17,356 nt of DNA, from contig JANNKX010000318.1 in the NCBI GenBank assembly GCA_031396505.1, positions 1 to 17,356 of the forward strand. Direction: 5' to 3'. Below, in pieces: positions 7,002-14,928 of this stretch. A program made the translations under genes and the position numbers. How positions within the stretch are numbered: position 1 is the stretch's first letter; the number at the start of each line of letters is the position of its first letter. This DNA is from JAAFHS01 sp031396505 (GTDB lineage Bacteria; Pseudomonadota; Alphaproteobacteria; Rhodobacterales; Rhodobacteraceae). The notes under the pieces are model-generated. The model was given only the letters and a program-made list of their open reading frames with translations. It did not search any database and was not told the DNA's origin.

Positions 7002-7862
7002 ATGACCGATCAATTCGACACCCGCAAGGCGCGCGCCGCCGCCTGGTTTCATGCCTTGCGTGACCGGATTGTGGCGGCCTTTGAAGGGCTGGAAGACGCG
7101 CACGGCACGGGCACGCCAGGCCGGTTCGACGTGACCCCCACCACGCGGGACGGCGGCGGTGGCGGCATCATGAGCGTGATGCGCGGGGGCCGGGTGTTTG
7201 AAAAGGTCGGGGTGAACTTCAGCGAAGTGCATGGCGAACTGGCGCCACGTGCGCAAAAGGCGATGGCGGCGCGCGGTGTGCCGGGGATGGAGGCGGACCC
7301 GCGGTTCTGGGCAAGCGGGATCAGTCTGGTGGCGCATATGGTCAACCCGCAGGCACCAGCCGTGCACATGAACACGCGGATGTTCTGGACGCCGGGGGCC
7401 GCGTGGTTTGGCGGCGGGTCGGATTTGAACCCCTGCATCGAATATGCCGAGGACACGGCACAATTCCATGCCGTTCTGCAAGGGGCGTGCAACGCGCATT
7501 CACCTGATTATTTTGCGAAATTCAAGGCCTGGGCGGATGAGTACTTTTTTATCCCGCACCGGGGGCGGGCACGCGGTGTGGGCGGAATTTTCTACGACGA
7601 TTTGCACACCGGCGATTGGGAGGCGGATTTTGCCTTTACCCAAGCCGTCGGTGCAGCGTTCCTGCCCGCGTTTCAGCCTTTGGTGGAAAAGCGCACGGGG
7701 ATGCCGTTTACCGCGGCGGATCGCGAAACCCAACTGATCCATCGCGGGCTTTATGCCGAATACAATCTTGTCTACGACCGGGGCACGAAATTCGGGCTGG
7801 AAACCGGGCATGACGCGAACGCCGTGTTGATGAGCCTGCCGCCCATCGCGAAATGGACCTGA
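7002..7862 (+). CDS. hemF: Oxygen-dependent coproporphyrinogen III oxidase
   Basis: HemF decarboxylates two propionates of coproporphyrinogen III to give protoporphyrinogen IX, using O2, in the cytosol. The 286-residue protein carries the family hallmarks: GGGG and VNFSEVHG (71-78), VHMNTRMF (121-128), WFGGGSDLNP (135-144), FFIPHRGRARGVGGIFYDDL (182-201) and AEYNLVYDRGTKFGLETG (252-269). It stops soon after LMSLPPIAKW, so it lacks the short C-terminal tail seen in E. coli HemF (299 residues). The ATG at 7002 has GAGG at 6991-6994 and opens the MTDQFDTRKA helix; longer in-frame starts (6930, 6987) lack this support. Its end overlaps the LysE-family gene by 10 bases. An oxygen-requiring haem step implies aerobic growth, possibly with an anaerobic HemN elsewhere. 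Confidence 0.97.
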   Translation: MTDQFDTRKARAAAWFHALRDRIVAAFEGLEDAHGTGTPGRFDVTPTTRDGGGGGIMSVMRGGRVFEKVGVNFSEVHGELAPRAQKAMAARGVPGMEADPRFWASGISLVAHMVNPQAPAVHMNTRMFWTPGAAWFGGGSDLNPCIEYAEDTAQFHAVLQGACNAHSPDYFAKFKAWADEYFFIPHRGRARGVGGIFYDDLHTGDWEADFAFTQAVGAAFLPAFQPLVEKRTGMPFTAADRETQLIHRGLYAEYNLVYDRGTKFGLETGHDANAVLMSLPPIAKWT

Positions 7863-8461
7863 CCACGCTGGCGGCGTTTGCGGCCACATCCGTGGCGATC
7901 GAGCTGACGCCGGGGCCGAACATGGTGTGGCTGGCGGTGGTGGCAGCATCGGACGGGCGGCGCGCGGGCTTTGCCGCCGTGGCGGGGGTGGCGCTCGGGC
8001 TGGGAGTCGTGGGGGTTGCGGCGGGGTTTGGCCTTGCAGCGCTGATTGCGGGGTCGCCCGGCGCGTATCAGGTGCTGCGCTGGGCGGGTGTTGGTTATCT
8101 GCTATGGCTGGCATGGGATGGCTGGCGCGGGGCGGATGACGGGGCAAGGGGGGCGGCGTTAGGATCATCGTTGGCTGTGTATTTCCAGCGGGGACTGATC
8201 ACCAACCTTCTGAACCCAAAGGCATTTGTCTTTTACGTAACCATCCTGCCAGGGTTTCTGACGCCGCAGGCCGGGGTGGCCGACACACTTACCCTGACGG
8301 CGATTTATGTGGCAGCGGCGACCATCATTCATGCGGGTATCGTCGCCCTTGCGGGAACGGCGCGCGATTGGCTGTCGGCACCGGGGCGCGCGGTTGTCGT
8401 GCGGCGCACACTGGCACTGGCCCTTGTCGGTGTCGCGGTCTGGATGGTGTGGAAAACCTAG
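7853..8461 (+). CDS. LysE/RhtB-family amino acid exporter
   Basis: A 202-residue inner-membrane protein of the LysE superfamily, whose members export amino acids and related small solutes. The N-terminal ELTPGPNM motif (17-24) and the central LITNLLNPKAFVFYV with LPGF are characteristic. About six hydrophobic segments are visible, at roughly 1-25, 38-65, 72-90, 115-135, 143-168 and 180-200. The substrate cannot be inferred. The ATG overlaps the last 10 bases of hemF in a different frame, so translation is probably coupled, although a link to haem synthesis is not established. The TAG stop is the first codon of palindromic repeat copy B. Confidence 0.92.
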   Translation: MDLTTLAAFAATSVAIELTPGPNMVWLAVVAASDGRRAGFAAVAGVALGLGVVGVAAGFGLAALIAGSPGAYQVLRWAGVGYLLWLAWDGWRGADDGARGAALGSSLAVYFQRGLITNLLNPKAFVFYVTILPGFLTPQAGVADTLTLTAIYVAAATIIHAGIVALAGTARDWLSAPGRAVVVRRTLALALVGVAVWMVWKT

Positions 8462-8579
8462 AGCGGATCACCGTTAATCTGATTCAGATTGACGGCGATT
8501 CAAGACAAGAACCACCTGTGCATGCCCGCGTCTCTTGCGCAAACGGCTGAACCCGATGGCACACGACACGCTCTAGGTT
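8455..8579. repeat. Palindromic intergenic repeat, copy B, with perfect 11-base inverted ends
   Basis: AACCTAGAGCG (8455-8465) and its exact reverse complement (8569-8579) bound this element. The core from TAG (8459) to CTA (8575) is 117 bases, the same length as copy A. Inside is a 16-base imperfect hairpin (8467-8482 and 8484-8499) centred on AATCTGATTCAGATT. The right half, read on the minus strand, begins TAGAGCGTGTCGTG and has no strong hairpin. The terminal TAG on each strand is the stop codon of the LysE-family gene and of the convergent esterase gene. The element contains no coding sequence. Confidence 0.78.
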
Positions 8580-9256
8580 CCAACCTTGGAAATCAGTTCC
8601 ATCACTTTTGGCCCAAGGGCCGCGACGGCGACGGCGACGCCACGTTTGTTGGGGTGGATACCGTCAAGCTGCATCAGGGCGGGATCAAGCAGGGCTTTGT
8701 CCTGATCAATCAGCGGAATGAAGTAGTTGAGGAAAAACACGGCATCATACTGCGCGGCGAGGTCAGGAAAGATCGCATCGAACGCCGCCTTGTAATCGGC
8801 ACCATAGTTGCCGGGCGCGCGCAAGCCCACGAGCAACACAGGCAGACCGCGCGATTGTGCCTCGGCCATGATCCGGTCCAGATTGCGGCGTGCCTCGGCC
8901 GGATCAATGCCGCGCAGCATGTCGTTGCCACCAAGGTTGACGATCAGGGCATCGGTGTCATCGGTCAGCGCCCAGCCAAGGCGCGAGGCACCCCCAGCCG
9001 TGGTATCGCCCGAGACACCCGCGTTCAAAACAACCGCATCGGCCCCCTGCCCGTCCAGCCATGCCTGCATTTGCGGCACAAAGCCATCTTCCTGCGGCAG
9101 ACCGTAGCCTGCGGTCAAACTATCGCCCAAGGCCACGATGGTAACGGGTTCTGCGGATGCGAAGGATGCCGTAAAAGTGAATGCAATTGCGGCGTTGCGC
9201 AGCGCGCGAAATGCGCCATATCCAAGGTTGCGCGCGACAAAGGAATGAAGTGGCAT
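8573..9256 (-). CDS. SGNH/GDSL hydrolase, TesA-type arylesterase / lysophospholipase
   Basis: A 227-residue protein with an N-terminal signal peptide (hydrophobic core around residues 22-33, likely cleavage near SFASA-EP), so it should act in the periplasm. SGNH blocks are complete: block I ALGDSLTAGYG with nucleophile Ser46, block II Gly83, block III GGND with Asn111, and block V DGIH with Asp198 and His201. Such TesA-like enzymes cleave thioesters, aryl esters and lysophospholipids. It starts head-to-head with the ABC ATPase gene; the two ATG codons overlap in one CATG (9254-9257), and an AGGA about 7 bases upstream of this start lies inside the ATPase gene. The divergent pairing of this esterase with YbbA and YbbP is also known in E. 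coli (tesA/ybbA). Longer in-frame starts up to 9520 are antisense to the ATPase and implausible. Confidence 0.93.
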   Translation of the reverse strand: MPLHSFVARNLGYGAFRALRNAAIAFTFTASFASAEPVTIVALGDSLTAGYGLPQEDGFVPQMQAWLDGQGADAVVLNAGVSGDTTAGGASRLGWALTDDTDALIVNLGGNDMLRGIDPAEARRNLDRIMAEAQSRGLPVLLVGLRAPGNYGADYKAAFDAIFPDLAAQYDAVFFLNYFIPLIDQDKALLDPALMQLDGIHPNKRGVAVAVAALGPKVMELISKVGT

Positions 9257-9956
9257 GGCTGATCCTGTTCTTGCACTGAAAGATGTGGCGTTGACCCTTG
9301 CGGGCAATGCCGGGCCGGTGGAAATCTTGAAGGGGATCGACCTGACTGTCCAGCCGGGGGAAACCTTGGGCCTGATCGGGCCGTCGGGGTCTGGCAAATC
9401 ATCGCTGCTGATGCTGATGGGGGGGCTTGAACGCGCCACGCGGGGCGAAGTGCGGGCCTTGGGGCATGACCTGACGCAGATGGACGAAGATGCGCTGGCG
9501 CGGTTCCGGCGAGGAAACATGGGCGTGGTGTTTCAGTCGTTTCACCTGATCCCCACGATGACAGCACTGGAAAACGTGGCGGTGCCATTGGAATTGGCGG
9601 GCGTGCGCGATGCCTTTGCGCGGGCAGAGGCGGAACTGGCGGCCGTGGGGGTTGCGCCCCCGATGCACCAATACCCCCGCCAGATGTGGGGGGGGGGACA
9701 GCAGCGCGTGGCACTGGCCCGTGCCGCCGCCCCGCGCCCGGCGATCCTGCTGGCGGATGAACCGACCGGCAACCTTGACGGGGTGAACGGGCAGGCGATC
9801 ATGGATCTGCTGTTCGGCCTGCGCGACCGGCACGGCGCGACATTGATCCTTGTCACGCATGCGCCCGACCTTGCGGCGCGCTGTGACCGCACGGTGCGGA
9901 TGGTGGACGGGCGGATTGCGTCCGATACGGGTGATCTGCGCGAGGCTGCGGAATGA
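9255..9956 (+). CDS. ABC transporter ATP-binding protein, YbbA/LolD-like, with altered signature motif
   Basis: A 233-residue ATPase of the MacB/LolD/YbbA group that works with an FtsX-type permease. Walker A is GPSGSGKS (42-49), the Q-loop Gln94, Walker B ILLADE (164-169), the D-loop NLD, and the switch His202. The signature is abnormal: LSGGE expected before QQR reads MWGGG (144-148), encoded across a run of ten G (9688-9697). The signature Ser is lost, which would normally cripple ATP hydrolysis; a base-calling error in the G-run is a real alternative. The start has AAAGGA at 9239-9244, inside the esterase gene. The stop overlaps the permease start (ATGA). Its likely job, by family, is ATP-driven handling of an envelope substrate by the YbbAP complex. 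Confidence 0.93.
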   Translation: MADPVLALKDVALTLAGNAGPVEILKGIDLTVQPGETLGLIGPSGSGKSSLLMLMGGLERATRGEVRALGHDLTQMDEDALARFRRGNMGVVFQSFHLIPTMTALENVAVPLELAGVRDAFARAEAELAAVGVAPPMHQYPRQMWGGGQQRVALARAAAPRPAILLADEPTGNLDGVNGQAIMDLLFGLRDRHGATLILVTHAPDLAARCDRTVRMVDGRIASDTGDLREAAE

Positions 9957-12484
9957 GCGTGGCCCTTGCCGCACGGTTTGCGAGCCGCGAATTACGCGGG
10001 GGTTTGCAGGGGTTTCGGGTGTTTCTGGCCTGCCTCGCCCTTGGAGTGGCCGCAATTGCGGGCGTGGGGATCGTGCGAAGCGCGATCACCAATGGGCTGA
10101 CGACGCAGGGGGCCGTGATCCTTGGCGGCGATGCGCAGATGGAGTTTACCTACCGTTTTGCCACGCTTGAAGAACGCGCATTTATGGACGGCGTGGCGAC
10201 CGGGGTCAGTGAGATTGTCGATTTCCGGTCAATGGCGGTGGTAGGGGCGGGTGATGCGGAAGACCGCGCGCTGACGCAGATCAAGGCGGTGGATGATGCC
10301 TATCCGCTGACGGGGGCGGTGGTTCTGGACCCCGTGATGCCGTTGGGCGCGGCGCTGGCGGCGCAGGGCGGGCTTCCGGGTGCGGTGATGGACAGGGTGC
10401 TGGTGGACCGGCTGGGCCTTGCGACGGGCGATACATTCCGGCTGGGCGGGACGGAATTTCGGTTAACTGCGGTTTTGGCGCGCGAGCCTGACTCTGCGGG
10501 GGGTGGATTTACGCTGGGACCGCGCACGATCGTGTTGACGACGGCGCTTGCCGACAGCGGGCTGATCGGGCCGGGGTCGCTGTATGAAACGAAGTACCGG
10601 CTGGCGTTGCCACCGGCCACCGATCTGGCCGCACTCGAGGATCAGGCTGTAACCGCCTTCCGCGATACCGGTCTGCGCTGGTCCGACAGCAGGCGGGCGG
10701 CACCGGGTGTGGACCGGTTTGTCGACCGCATCGGATCCTTTCTGATTCTGGTGGGGCTGGCAGGCCTCGCCGTGGGCGGGGTTGGCATTTCGGCGGCGGT
10801 GCGGGCCTATCTGGATGGCAAGATCCCCACGATTGCGACGCTGAAAACCCTCGGGGCCGACAGCGCCACGATCTTTCGCACCTATCTGATCCAGATCGGC
10901 GTGCTGTCCCTGTTGGGGGTCGCGCTTGGCCTGCTGATCGGCGGGGGCGTGCCGATGCTGTTTGCGCCGATGATCGAGGCGGCGTTGCCGTTTCCCGCCG
11001 ACATTGCCTTGTATCCGATGCCCCTGATGGAGGCCGCGTTTTATGGCGTGATCACGGCGTTCCTGTTCACGCTCTGGCCGCTGGCACGGTCAGAAAAGGT
11101 GCGCGCGGCGGCACTGTACCGGGGCGATGCGCGCGGCGCAGGATGGCCCCGTTGGCGGCATCTGGGCACGATTGCGGTGCTGACGGTGCTGCTGATAGGC
11201 GGCGCGGTGATGTTTTCAGGCACATGGAAGCTGGCGCTTGCGGCGGCGGGCGGGGTGGTGGGCGCGCTGGCGGTGCTGGCCGTGGCGGCCTGGGGCTTGC
11301 GTCTGTTGGCGCGGCGCGTGGCGCGGTCGGGGCTGGTGCGGGGGCGTGTGGGGTTGCGCGCCGCACTGGCCGCCATCGGCGGGCCGCGTGCCGAAGCGAC
11401 AAGCGTGATCCTGTCGCTGGGCCTTGGGCTGACGGTGCTGGCCGCTGTCGGGCAGATCGATGCCAATCTGCGCAGCGCAATTGACCGCGAACTGCCTGCC
11501 CGCGCGCCAAGCTATTTCTTTGTCGATATCCAACCTGATCAGATTGATGGCTTTCTGGCGCGGCTGGCGGATGATCCGGGCGTCAGCAAGGTGGAAAACG
11601 CCCCCATGCTGCGCGGTGTGATCACCCGCATCAACGGGCGTCCGGCGGCGGATGTGGTCGGCGATCACTGGGTCATCAGCGGCGACCGGGGGGTCACTTA
11701 TGCGGCCACGCCGTCTGACGGGACCAAGATCACGGCAGGCTCATTCTGGCCTGCGGACTACACCGGCGACGCGCAGATCAGTTTCGCGGCGGAAGAGGCG
11801 CTGGAGATGGGTCTGACCTTGGGTGATACGATGACGGTGAATATCCTTGGCCGTGATATCGAGGCGGAAATCACGTCCTTCCGCGAGGTTGATTTTTCGT
11901 CGGCGGGCATGGGGTTCGTGATGACGATGAACCCCGCCGCGTTGCAAGGCGCGCCGCATACGTTCATTGCGACGGTCTATGCAACACCCGCAGCCGAGGC
12001 CCCAATCCTGCGCGATCTGGCGCGCGCCTATCCCAATATCACTGCGATCCGCGTGCGCGATGCGATTGACCGCGTGACCGAGGCTTTGGGCGCGATCGGC
12101 ACGGCCACACGCTGGGCGGCGGCGGCGACACTGCTGACCGGGTTTATCGTGCTGATCGGGGCGGCAGCGGCGGGCGAGGCGCTGCGGGTCTATGAGGCGG
12201 CGGTTCTGAAAACGCTGGGGGCGACACGCGGGCGCATTCTTGGGTCATTCGCACTGCGGGCGGGGCTGATGGGGGCTGCGGCGGGCGTCGTGGCGATTGT
12301 CGGCGGCGCGCTGGCAGGCTGGGGTGTGATGACCTTCGTGATGGAGGCGGATTACGCCTTTGAACCTGTCAGCGCCTTTGCCATCGTGCTGGGCGGGATT
12401 GCGGCAACGCTGGCGGCGGGCCTTGCCTTTGCATGGCGCCCCTTGGCCGCGCGGCCCGCGCAGGTTCTGCGCGCGCAAGAATAG
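9953..12484 (+). CDS. FtsX-family ABC transporter permease, YbbP-like
   Basis: An 843-residue inner-membrane protein with the YbbP layout: an N-terminal transmembrane helix (about 22-41), a periplasmic region to about residue 255, a first FtsX-type helix bundle (about 258-385, containing IGSFLILVGLAGLAVGGVGI and the ATLKTLGA coupling motif), central helices (about 400-455), a second periplasmic domain (about 500-705), and a C-terminal FtsX bundle (about 715-840) with the matching AVLKTLGA motif. These two KTLGA segments are where such permeases contact the ATPase. It overlaps the ATPase gene by 4 bases and must act with it. The substrate is not established for the family; the esterase neighbour suggests a lipid or ester product. 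It converges on the phosphatase-like gene with only 2 bases between the stop codons. Confidence 0.93.
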   Translation: MSVALAARFASRELRGGLQGFRVFLACLALGVAAIAGVGIVRSAITNGLTTQGAVILGGDAQMEFTYRFATLEERAFMDGVATGVSEIVDFRSMAVVGAGDAEDRALTQIKAVDDAYPLTGAVVLDPVMPLGAALAAQGGLPGAVMDRVLVDRLGLATGDTFRLGGTEFRLTAVLAREPDSAGGGFTLGPRTIVLTTALADSGLIGPGSLYETKYRLALPPATDLAALEDQAVTAFRDTGLRWSDSRRAAPGVDRFVDRIGSFLILVGLAGLAVGGVGISAAVRAYLDGKIPTIATLKTLGADSATIFRTYLIQIGVLSLLGVALGLLIGGGVPMLFAPMIEAALPFPADIALYPMPLMEAAFYGVITAFLFTLWPLARSEKVRAAALYRGDARGAGWPRWRHLGTIAVLTVLLIGGAVMFSGTWKLALAAAGGVVGALAVLAVAAWGLRLLARRVARSGLVRGRVGLRAALAAIGGPRAEATSVILSLGLGLTVLAAVGQIDANLRSAIDRELPARAPSYFFVDIQPDQIDGFLARLADDPGVSKVENAPMLRGVITRINGRPAADVVGDHWVISGDRGVTYAATPSDGTKITAGSFWPADYTGDAQISFAAEEALEMGLTLGDTMTVNILGRDIEAEITSFREVDFSSAGMGFVMTMNPAALQGAPHTFIATVYATPAAEAPILRDLARAYPNITAIRVRDAIDRVTEALGAIGTATRWAAAATLLTGFIVLIGAAAAGEALRVYEAAVLKTLGATRGRILGSFALRAGLMGAAAGVVAIVGGALAGWGVMTFVMEADYAFEPVSAFAIVLGGIAATLAAGLAFAWRPLAARPAQVLRAQE

Positions 12485-12486
12485 GG

Positions 12487-12942
12487 TCAGGTTTCGGTCG
12501 GCGGCCCGAACCGGGCCAGCATCCGGTCCCTGATCTGATCGCGCGCCTGCCGGTAGGCAGAAAGTTTGGCATCACGCCCTTCTCCCAGACCCGTTGGGTC
12601 GATGATGGGCCAGTATTCGACGTTCAGGTGGTAGAACCGCGTCAATTCCAGCGCCATCCGCTGACTGGCCGGCGACAGGGCGACAATCAGATCGAACTGC
12701 CCCAGATCATCGCCCCATTGCTGCATCTCGTCAAACGAACGTGACCGGTGGCGGGCGAGCTCAATCCCCATTTCCTGGCACACCGCGATGGAAAAGCCGT
12801 CAATCTCCATATCGTTATGTACGCCCGCCGATTGCACATAGGCGCGCTGGCCATACATGCGTTTCATCAGACCTTCGGCCATGGGCGAGCGGACGGCATT
12901 ATGGTCGCAGCAAAACAGGACCGAGGTGGGGAAATCGGCCAA
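12487..12942 (-). CDS. Low-molecular-weight protein tyrosine phosphatase / ArsC-like protein
   Basis: A 151-residue protein of the LMW-PTP fold. The P-loop is CDHNAVRS: nucleophile Cys12, Arg18, Ser19, with Asn15 as in LMW phosphatases. The general-acid region is IIDPTG (Asp115-Pro116). The family includes tyrosine phosphatases and thioredoxin-linked arsenate reductases; the adjacent Cys11 is unusual and the choice between the two is open. The start is a TTG at 12942. It is supported by a near-ideal GGGGGTGAT (12945-12953) that covers the end and stop codon of the UPF0262 gene, and an in-frame TGA six bases upstream excludes a longer protein. It follows UPF0262 with 3 bases between, so the pair should be co-translated. 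Confidence 0.9.
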   Translation of the reverse strand: MADFPTSVLFCCDHNAVRSPMAEGLMKRMYGQRAYVQSAGVHNDMEIDGFSIAVCQEMGIELARHRSRSFDEMQQWGDDLGQFDLIVALSPASQRMALELTRFYHLNVEYWPIIDPTGLGEGRDAKLSAYRQARDQIRDRMLARFGPPTET

Positions 12943-12944
12943 GC

Positions 12945-12953
12945 ATCACCCCC
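12945..12953 (-). promoter_or_regulatory. Shine-Dalgarno that sets a TTG start
   Basis: On the minus strand this reads GGGGGTGAT, one base from the GGAGGTGAT complement of the 16S rRNA tail. It lies 2 bases before the TTG at 12942 (6 bases counted from its GGGGG core), includes the UPF0262 stop codon, and explains why TTG is used. The nearby ATG at 12946 is out of frame. Confidence 0.6.
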
Positions 12954-13422
12954 AGTGCAGAACACAGATCAGCGTGAACAAGCGCCGCGCGGTGTCGATA
13001 TCGACGATGGCCTTGCCGTCAAGGCGCTCCTGCAACACGCGCGCGCCCTCGTTGTGGATGCCACGGCGGGCCATATCAATCGCCTCGATCTGGCTGGGCG
13101 GCAGGCGTTTGACGGCGTCGAAGTAAGATTCGCAAATCTGGAAGTAATCCTTCACCACCTGCCGGAACGGGCCGAGCGACAGGATGAATTCATTCACCTT
13201 CGCTGCATCTTCCGTCGCAATATCAAACACCAGCCGCCCCTCCCGGATGGCCAGCGACAGCCGGTAGGGGCCAGTGGGGGCCGCACGATCGGCGCGTGGC
13301 GGCAAGGCAAAAGAGTTGTCCTCAAGCAGGTCAAAGATCGCAACGCGGCGTTCCTGCTCGATCTCGGGTGTCGCGCGCACAAGACCGCGCTCGTCGATTT
13401 CAACATGGCAAAGGCGGTTCAT
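12946..13422 (-). CDS. UPF0262 family protein
   Basis: A 158-residue cytosolic protein of UPF0262, an alphaproteobacterial family without a known function. Recognisable stretches are TPEIEQERRVAIFDLLEDNS near the N-terminus, LGPFRQVVKDYFQICESYFD in the middle and IEAIDMARRGIHNEGARVLQ followed by the C-terminal DTARRLFTLICVLHWG. Starting at the second ATG of an ATGATG (13422) gives the usual family length. The first ATG (13425) or a TTG at 13494 is possible, and no strong Shine-Dalgarno discriminates. It sits between hisD and the phosphatase-like gene. The upstream frame is open all the way back to the hisD stop codon. Confidence 0.92.
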   Translation of the reverse strand: MNRLCHVEIDERGLVRATPEIEQERRVAIFDLLEDNSFALPPRADRAAPTGPYRLSLAIREGRLVFDIATEDAAKVNEFILSLGPFRQVVKDYFQICESYFDAVKRLPPSQIEAIDMARRGIHNEGARVLQERLDGKAIVDIDTARRLFTLICVLHWG

Positions 13423-13548
13423 CATATCGCTTTCGGGATCATCCCAGCCGTGATGCCCAATGCCACGCACGCTGGCAAGACCTATGCGGCGCAACGGGCT
13501 GCATCTTTTGATCTGGCGCGGCCTTTCGGAAAGACGACGCGGCGAACC

Positions 13549-14850
13549 TCAGCCGTTCAACCGGTCCAACCTTGCGCGCACCGATAACCCATGCGCCGTC
13601 AGGCTTTCGCTGATCGCCAGCCGCTCGGCGGCGGGGCCAATTGCGGCAAGCGCCCCCGGCGTCATCCGCGCCATCGTTGTGCGTTTCACGAAATCCATCA
13701 CCGACAACCCGCTGGAAAACCGCGCCGAACGTGCTGTGGGCAGCACATGGTTCGGCCCGCCCACGTAATCGCCAATCGCCTCGGGTGTCCATGCCCCAAG
13801 GAAGATCGCCCCTGCATGCGGGATTTGCGCGGCCACCGCTTCGGGGTCTGCCGTCATGATCTCCAGATGTTCGGGGGCGATCCGGTTGGCAAGGCTTGCC
13901 GCCTGATCCAGATTGTCCACAATGATCACCGCCCCATTGTCGCGCCAGCTTGCCCCCGCAATCGCCGCGCGTGGCAGGGTGGCGCAGAGGCGATCCACCG
14001 CCGCCATGACCTTGCGGCCCAGCCCCGGATCTGTGGTGATCAGGATGCTTTGCGCGGACGCGTCATGTTCGGCCTGTGACAGCAGGTCGAGCGCGATCCA
14101 GTCAGGGTCATTCTCCGCGTCCGCAATCACCAGAACCTCCGACGGGCCTGCGATCATGTCAATGCCCACCCGCCCGAAGACGCGCCGCTTGGCCGCCGCG
14201 ACCCAGGCGTTGCCCGGCCCGGTGATCTTGTCCACCGGCGCAATCGTCGCCGTCCCGTAGGCCAGTGCTGCTATCGCCTGCGCGCCACCAATGCGGTAGA
14301 CCGTTTCGACCCCCGCCAGACGCGCAGCATAGATCACCGCCGGGTTCACCACCCCCCCCGGTGTCGGCACGCAGATCACCAGGCGGCCCACACCTGCCAC
14401 CTGCGCCGGGATCGCATTCATCAGCACCGATGACGGATACGATGCCGTCCCCCCCGGCACATAAAGCCCCGCCGCCGATACCGGCGTCCAGCGCCAGCCC
14501 AGCGTCGCACCCAGATCATCCTGCCAGCTTTCATCGCGGGGCAATTGCCGCGCGTGATAGGCACGGATGCGCGCAGCGGCAAGTTCCAACGCCGCGCGCT
14601 CGTCCGCCCCGACCTTTGCGCATTCTGCATCCATCTCGGCGGGCGAAAATGCCAATGTTTCGGGCGTCAGCGTCAAGCGATCAAACCGCGCGGTCAGATC
14701 AATGACTGCCGCATCGCCACGCGCGCGCACGTCGGCAATGATGGCGGCCACATCGCGGTCGACATCCTCGGCCTCTTCACGCTTCATCCCCAGAAGGGCC
14801 GCAAAACGCGCCTCAAAATCGGCATCGGTTGTGTTCAGGAACATCGGCAT
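13549..14850 (-). CDS. hisD: Histidinol dehydrogenase
   Basis: HisD catalyses the last two steps of histidine synthesis, oxidising L-histidinol to L-histidine with two NAD+ and a catalytic zinc. The 433-residue length is standard. The signature IDMIAGPSEVLVIAD (230-244) is present; zinc ligands are Gln259 and His262 in SQAEH, Asp361 in GDYVGGPNH and His420 in LTAHG; the catalytic pair is Glu327-His328 in IAPEHLE. ATG 14850 is chosen because GAGGGAGAG lies just upstream; an in-frame ATG at 14874 would add 8 residues. No other his genes are nearby. The double-hairpin terminator upstream separates it from the murA operon, so it should have its own promoter in the short gap. Confidence 0.97.
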   Translation of the reverse strand: MPMFLNTTDADFEARFAALLGMKREEAEDVDRDVAAIIADVRARGDAAVIDLTARFDRLTLTPETLAFSPAEMDAECAKVGADERAALELAAARIRAYHARQLPRDESWQDDLGATLGWRWTPVSAAGLYVPGGTASYPSSVLMNAIPAQVAGVGRLVICVPTPGGVVNPAVIYAARLAGVETVYRIGGAQAIAALAYGTATIAPVDKITGPGNAWVAAAKRRVFGRVGIDMIAGPSEVLVIADAENDPDWIALDLLSQAEHDASAQSILITTDPGLGRKVMAAVDRLCATLPRAAIAGASWRDNGAVIIVDNLDQAASLANRIAPEHLEIMTADPEAVAAQIPHAGAIFLGAWTPEAIGDYVGGPNHVLPTARSARFSSGLSVMDFVKRTTMARMTPGALAAIGPAAERLAISESLTAHGLSVRARLDRLNG

Positions 14851-14928
14851 GGCTGGCTCTCCCTCGCTGCCCATCTAGCGCGGGTGCGGCTGCGCCTCAA
14901 GCAGAACCCTTTGCCCCTTCATCTGTTC

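Noticed and set aside
8489..9262. Plus-strand open frame of 257 codons opposite the esterase, beginning inside repeat copy B
   Set aside because: The minus-strand frame has complete SGNH catalytic blocks and a signal peptide; this one has none and begins in non-coding repeat sequence.
9257..9520. 88-residue N-terminal extension of the esterase
   Set aside because: It would lie entirely antisense to the ABC ATPase and would bury the signal peptide in the middle of the protein.
13423..13494. TTG-initiated 24-residue extension of UPF0262
   Set aside because: No binding site precedes it, and the family length fits the ATG at 13422. The open frame upstream is probably chance.
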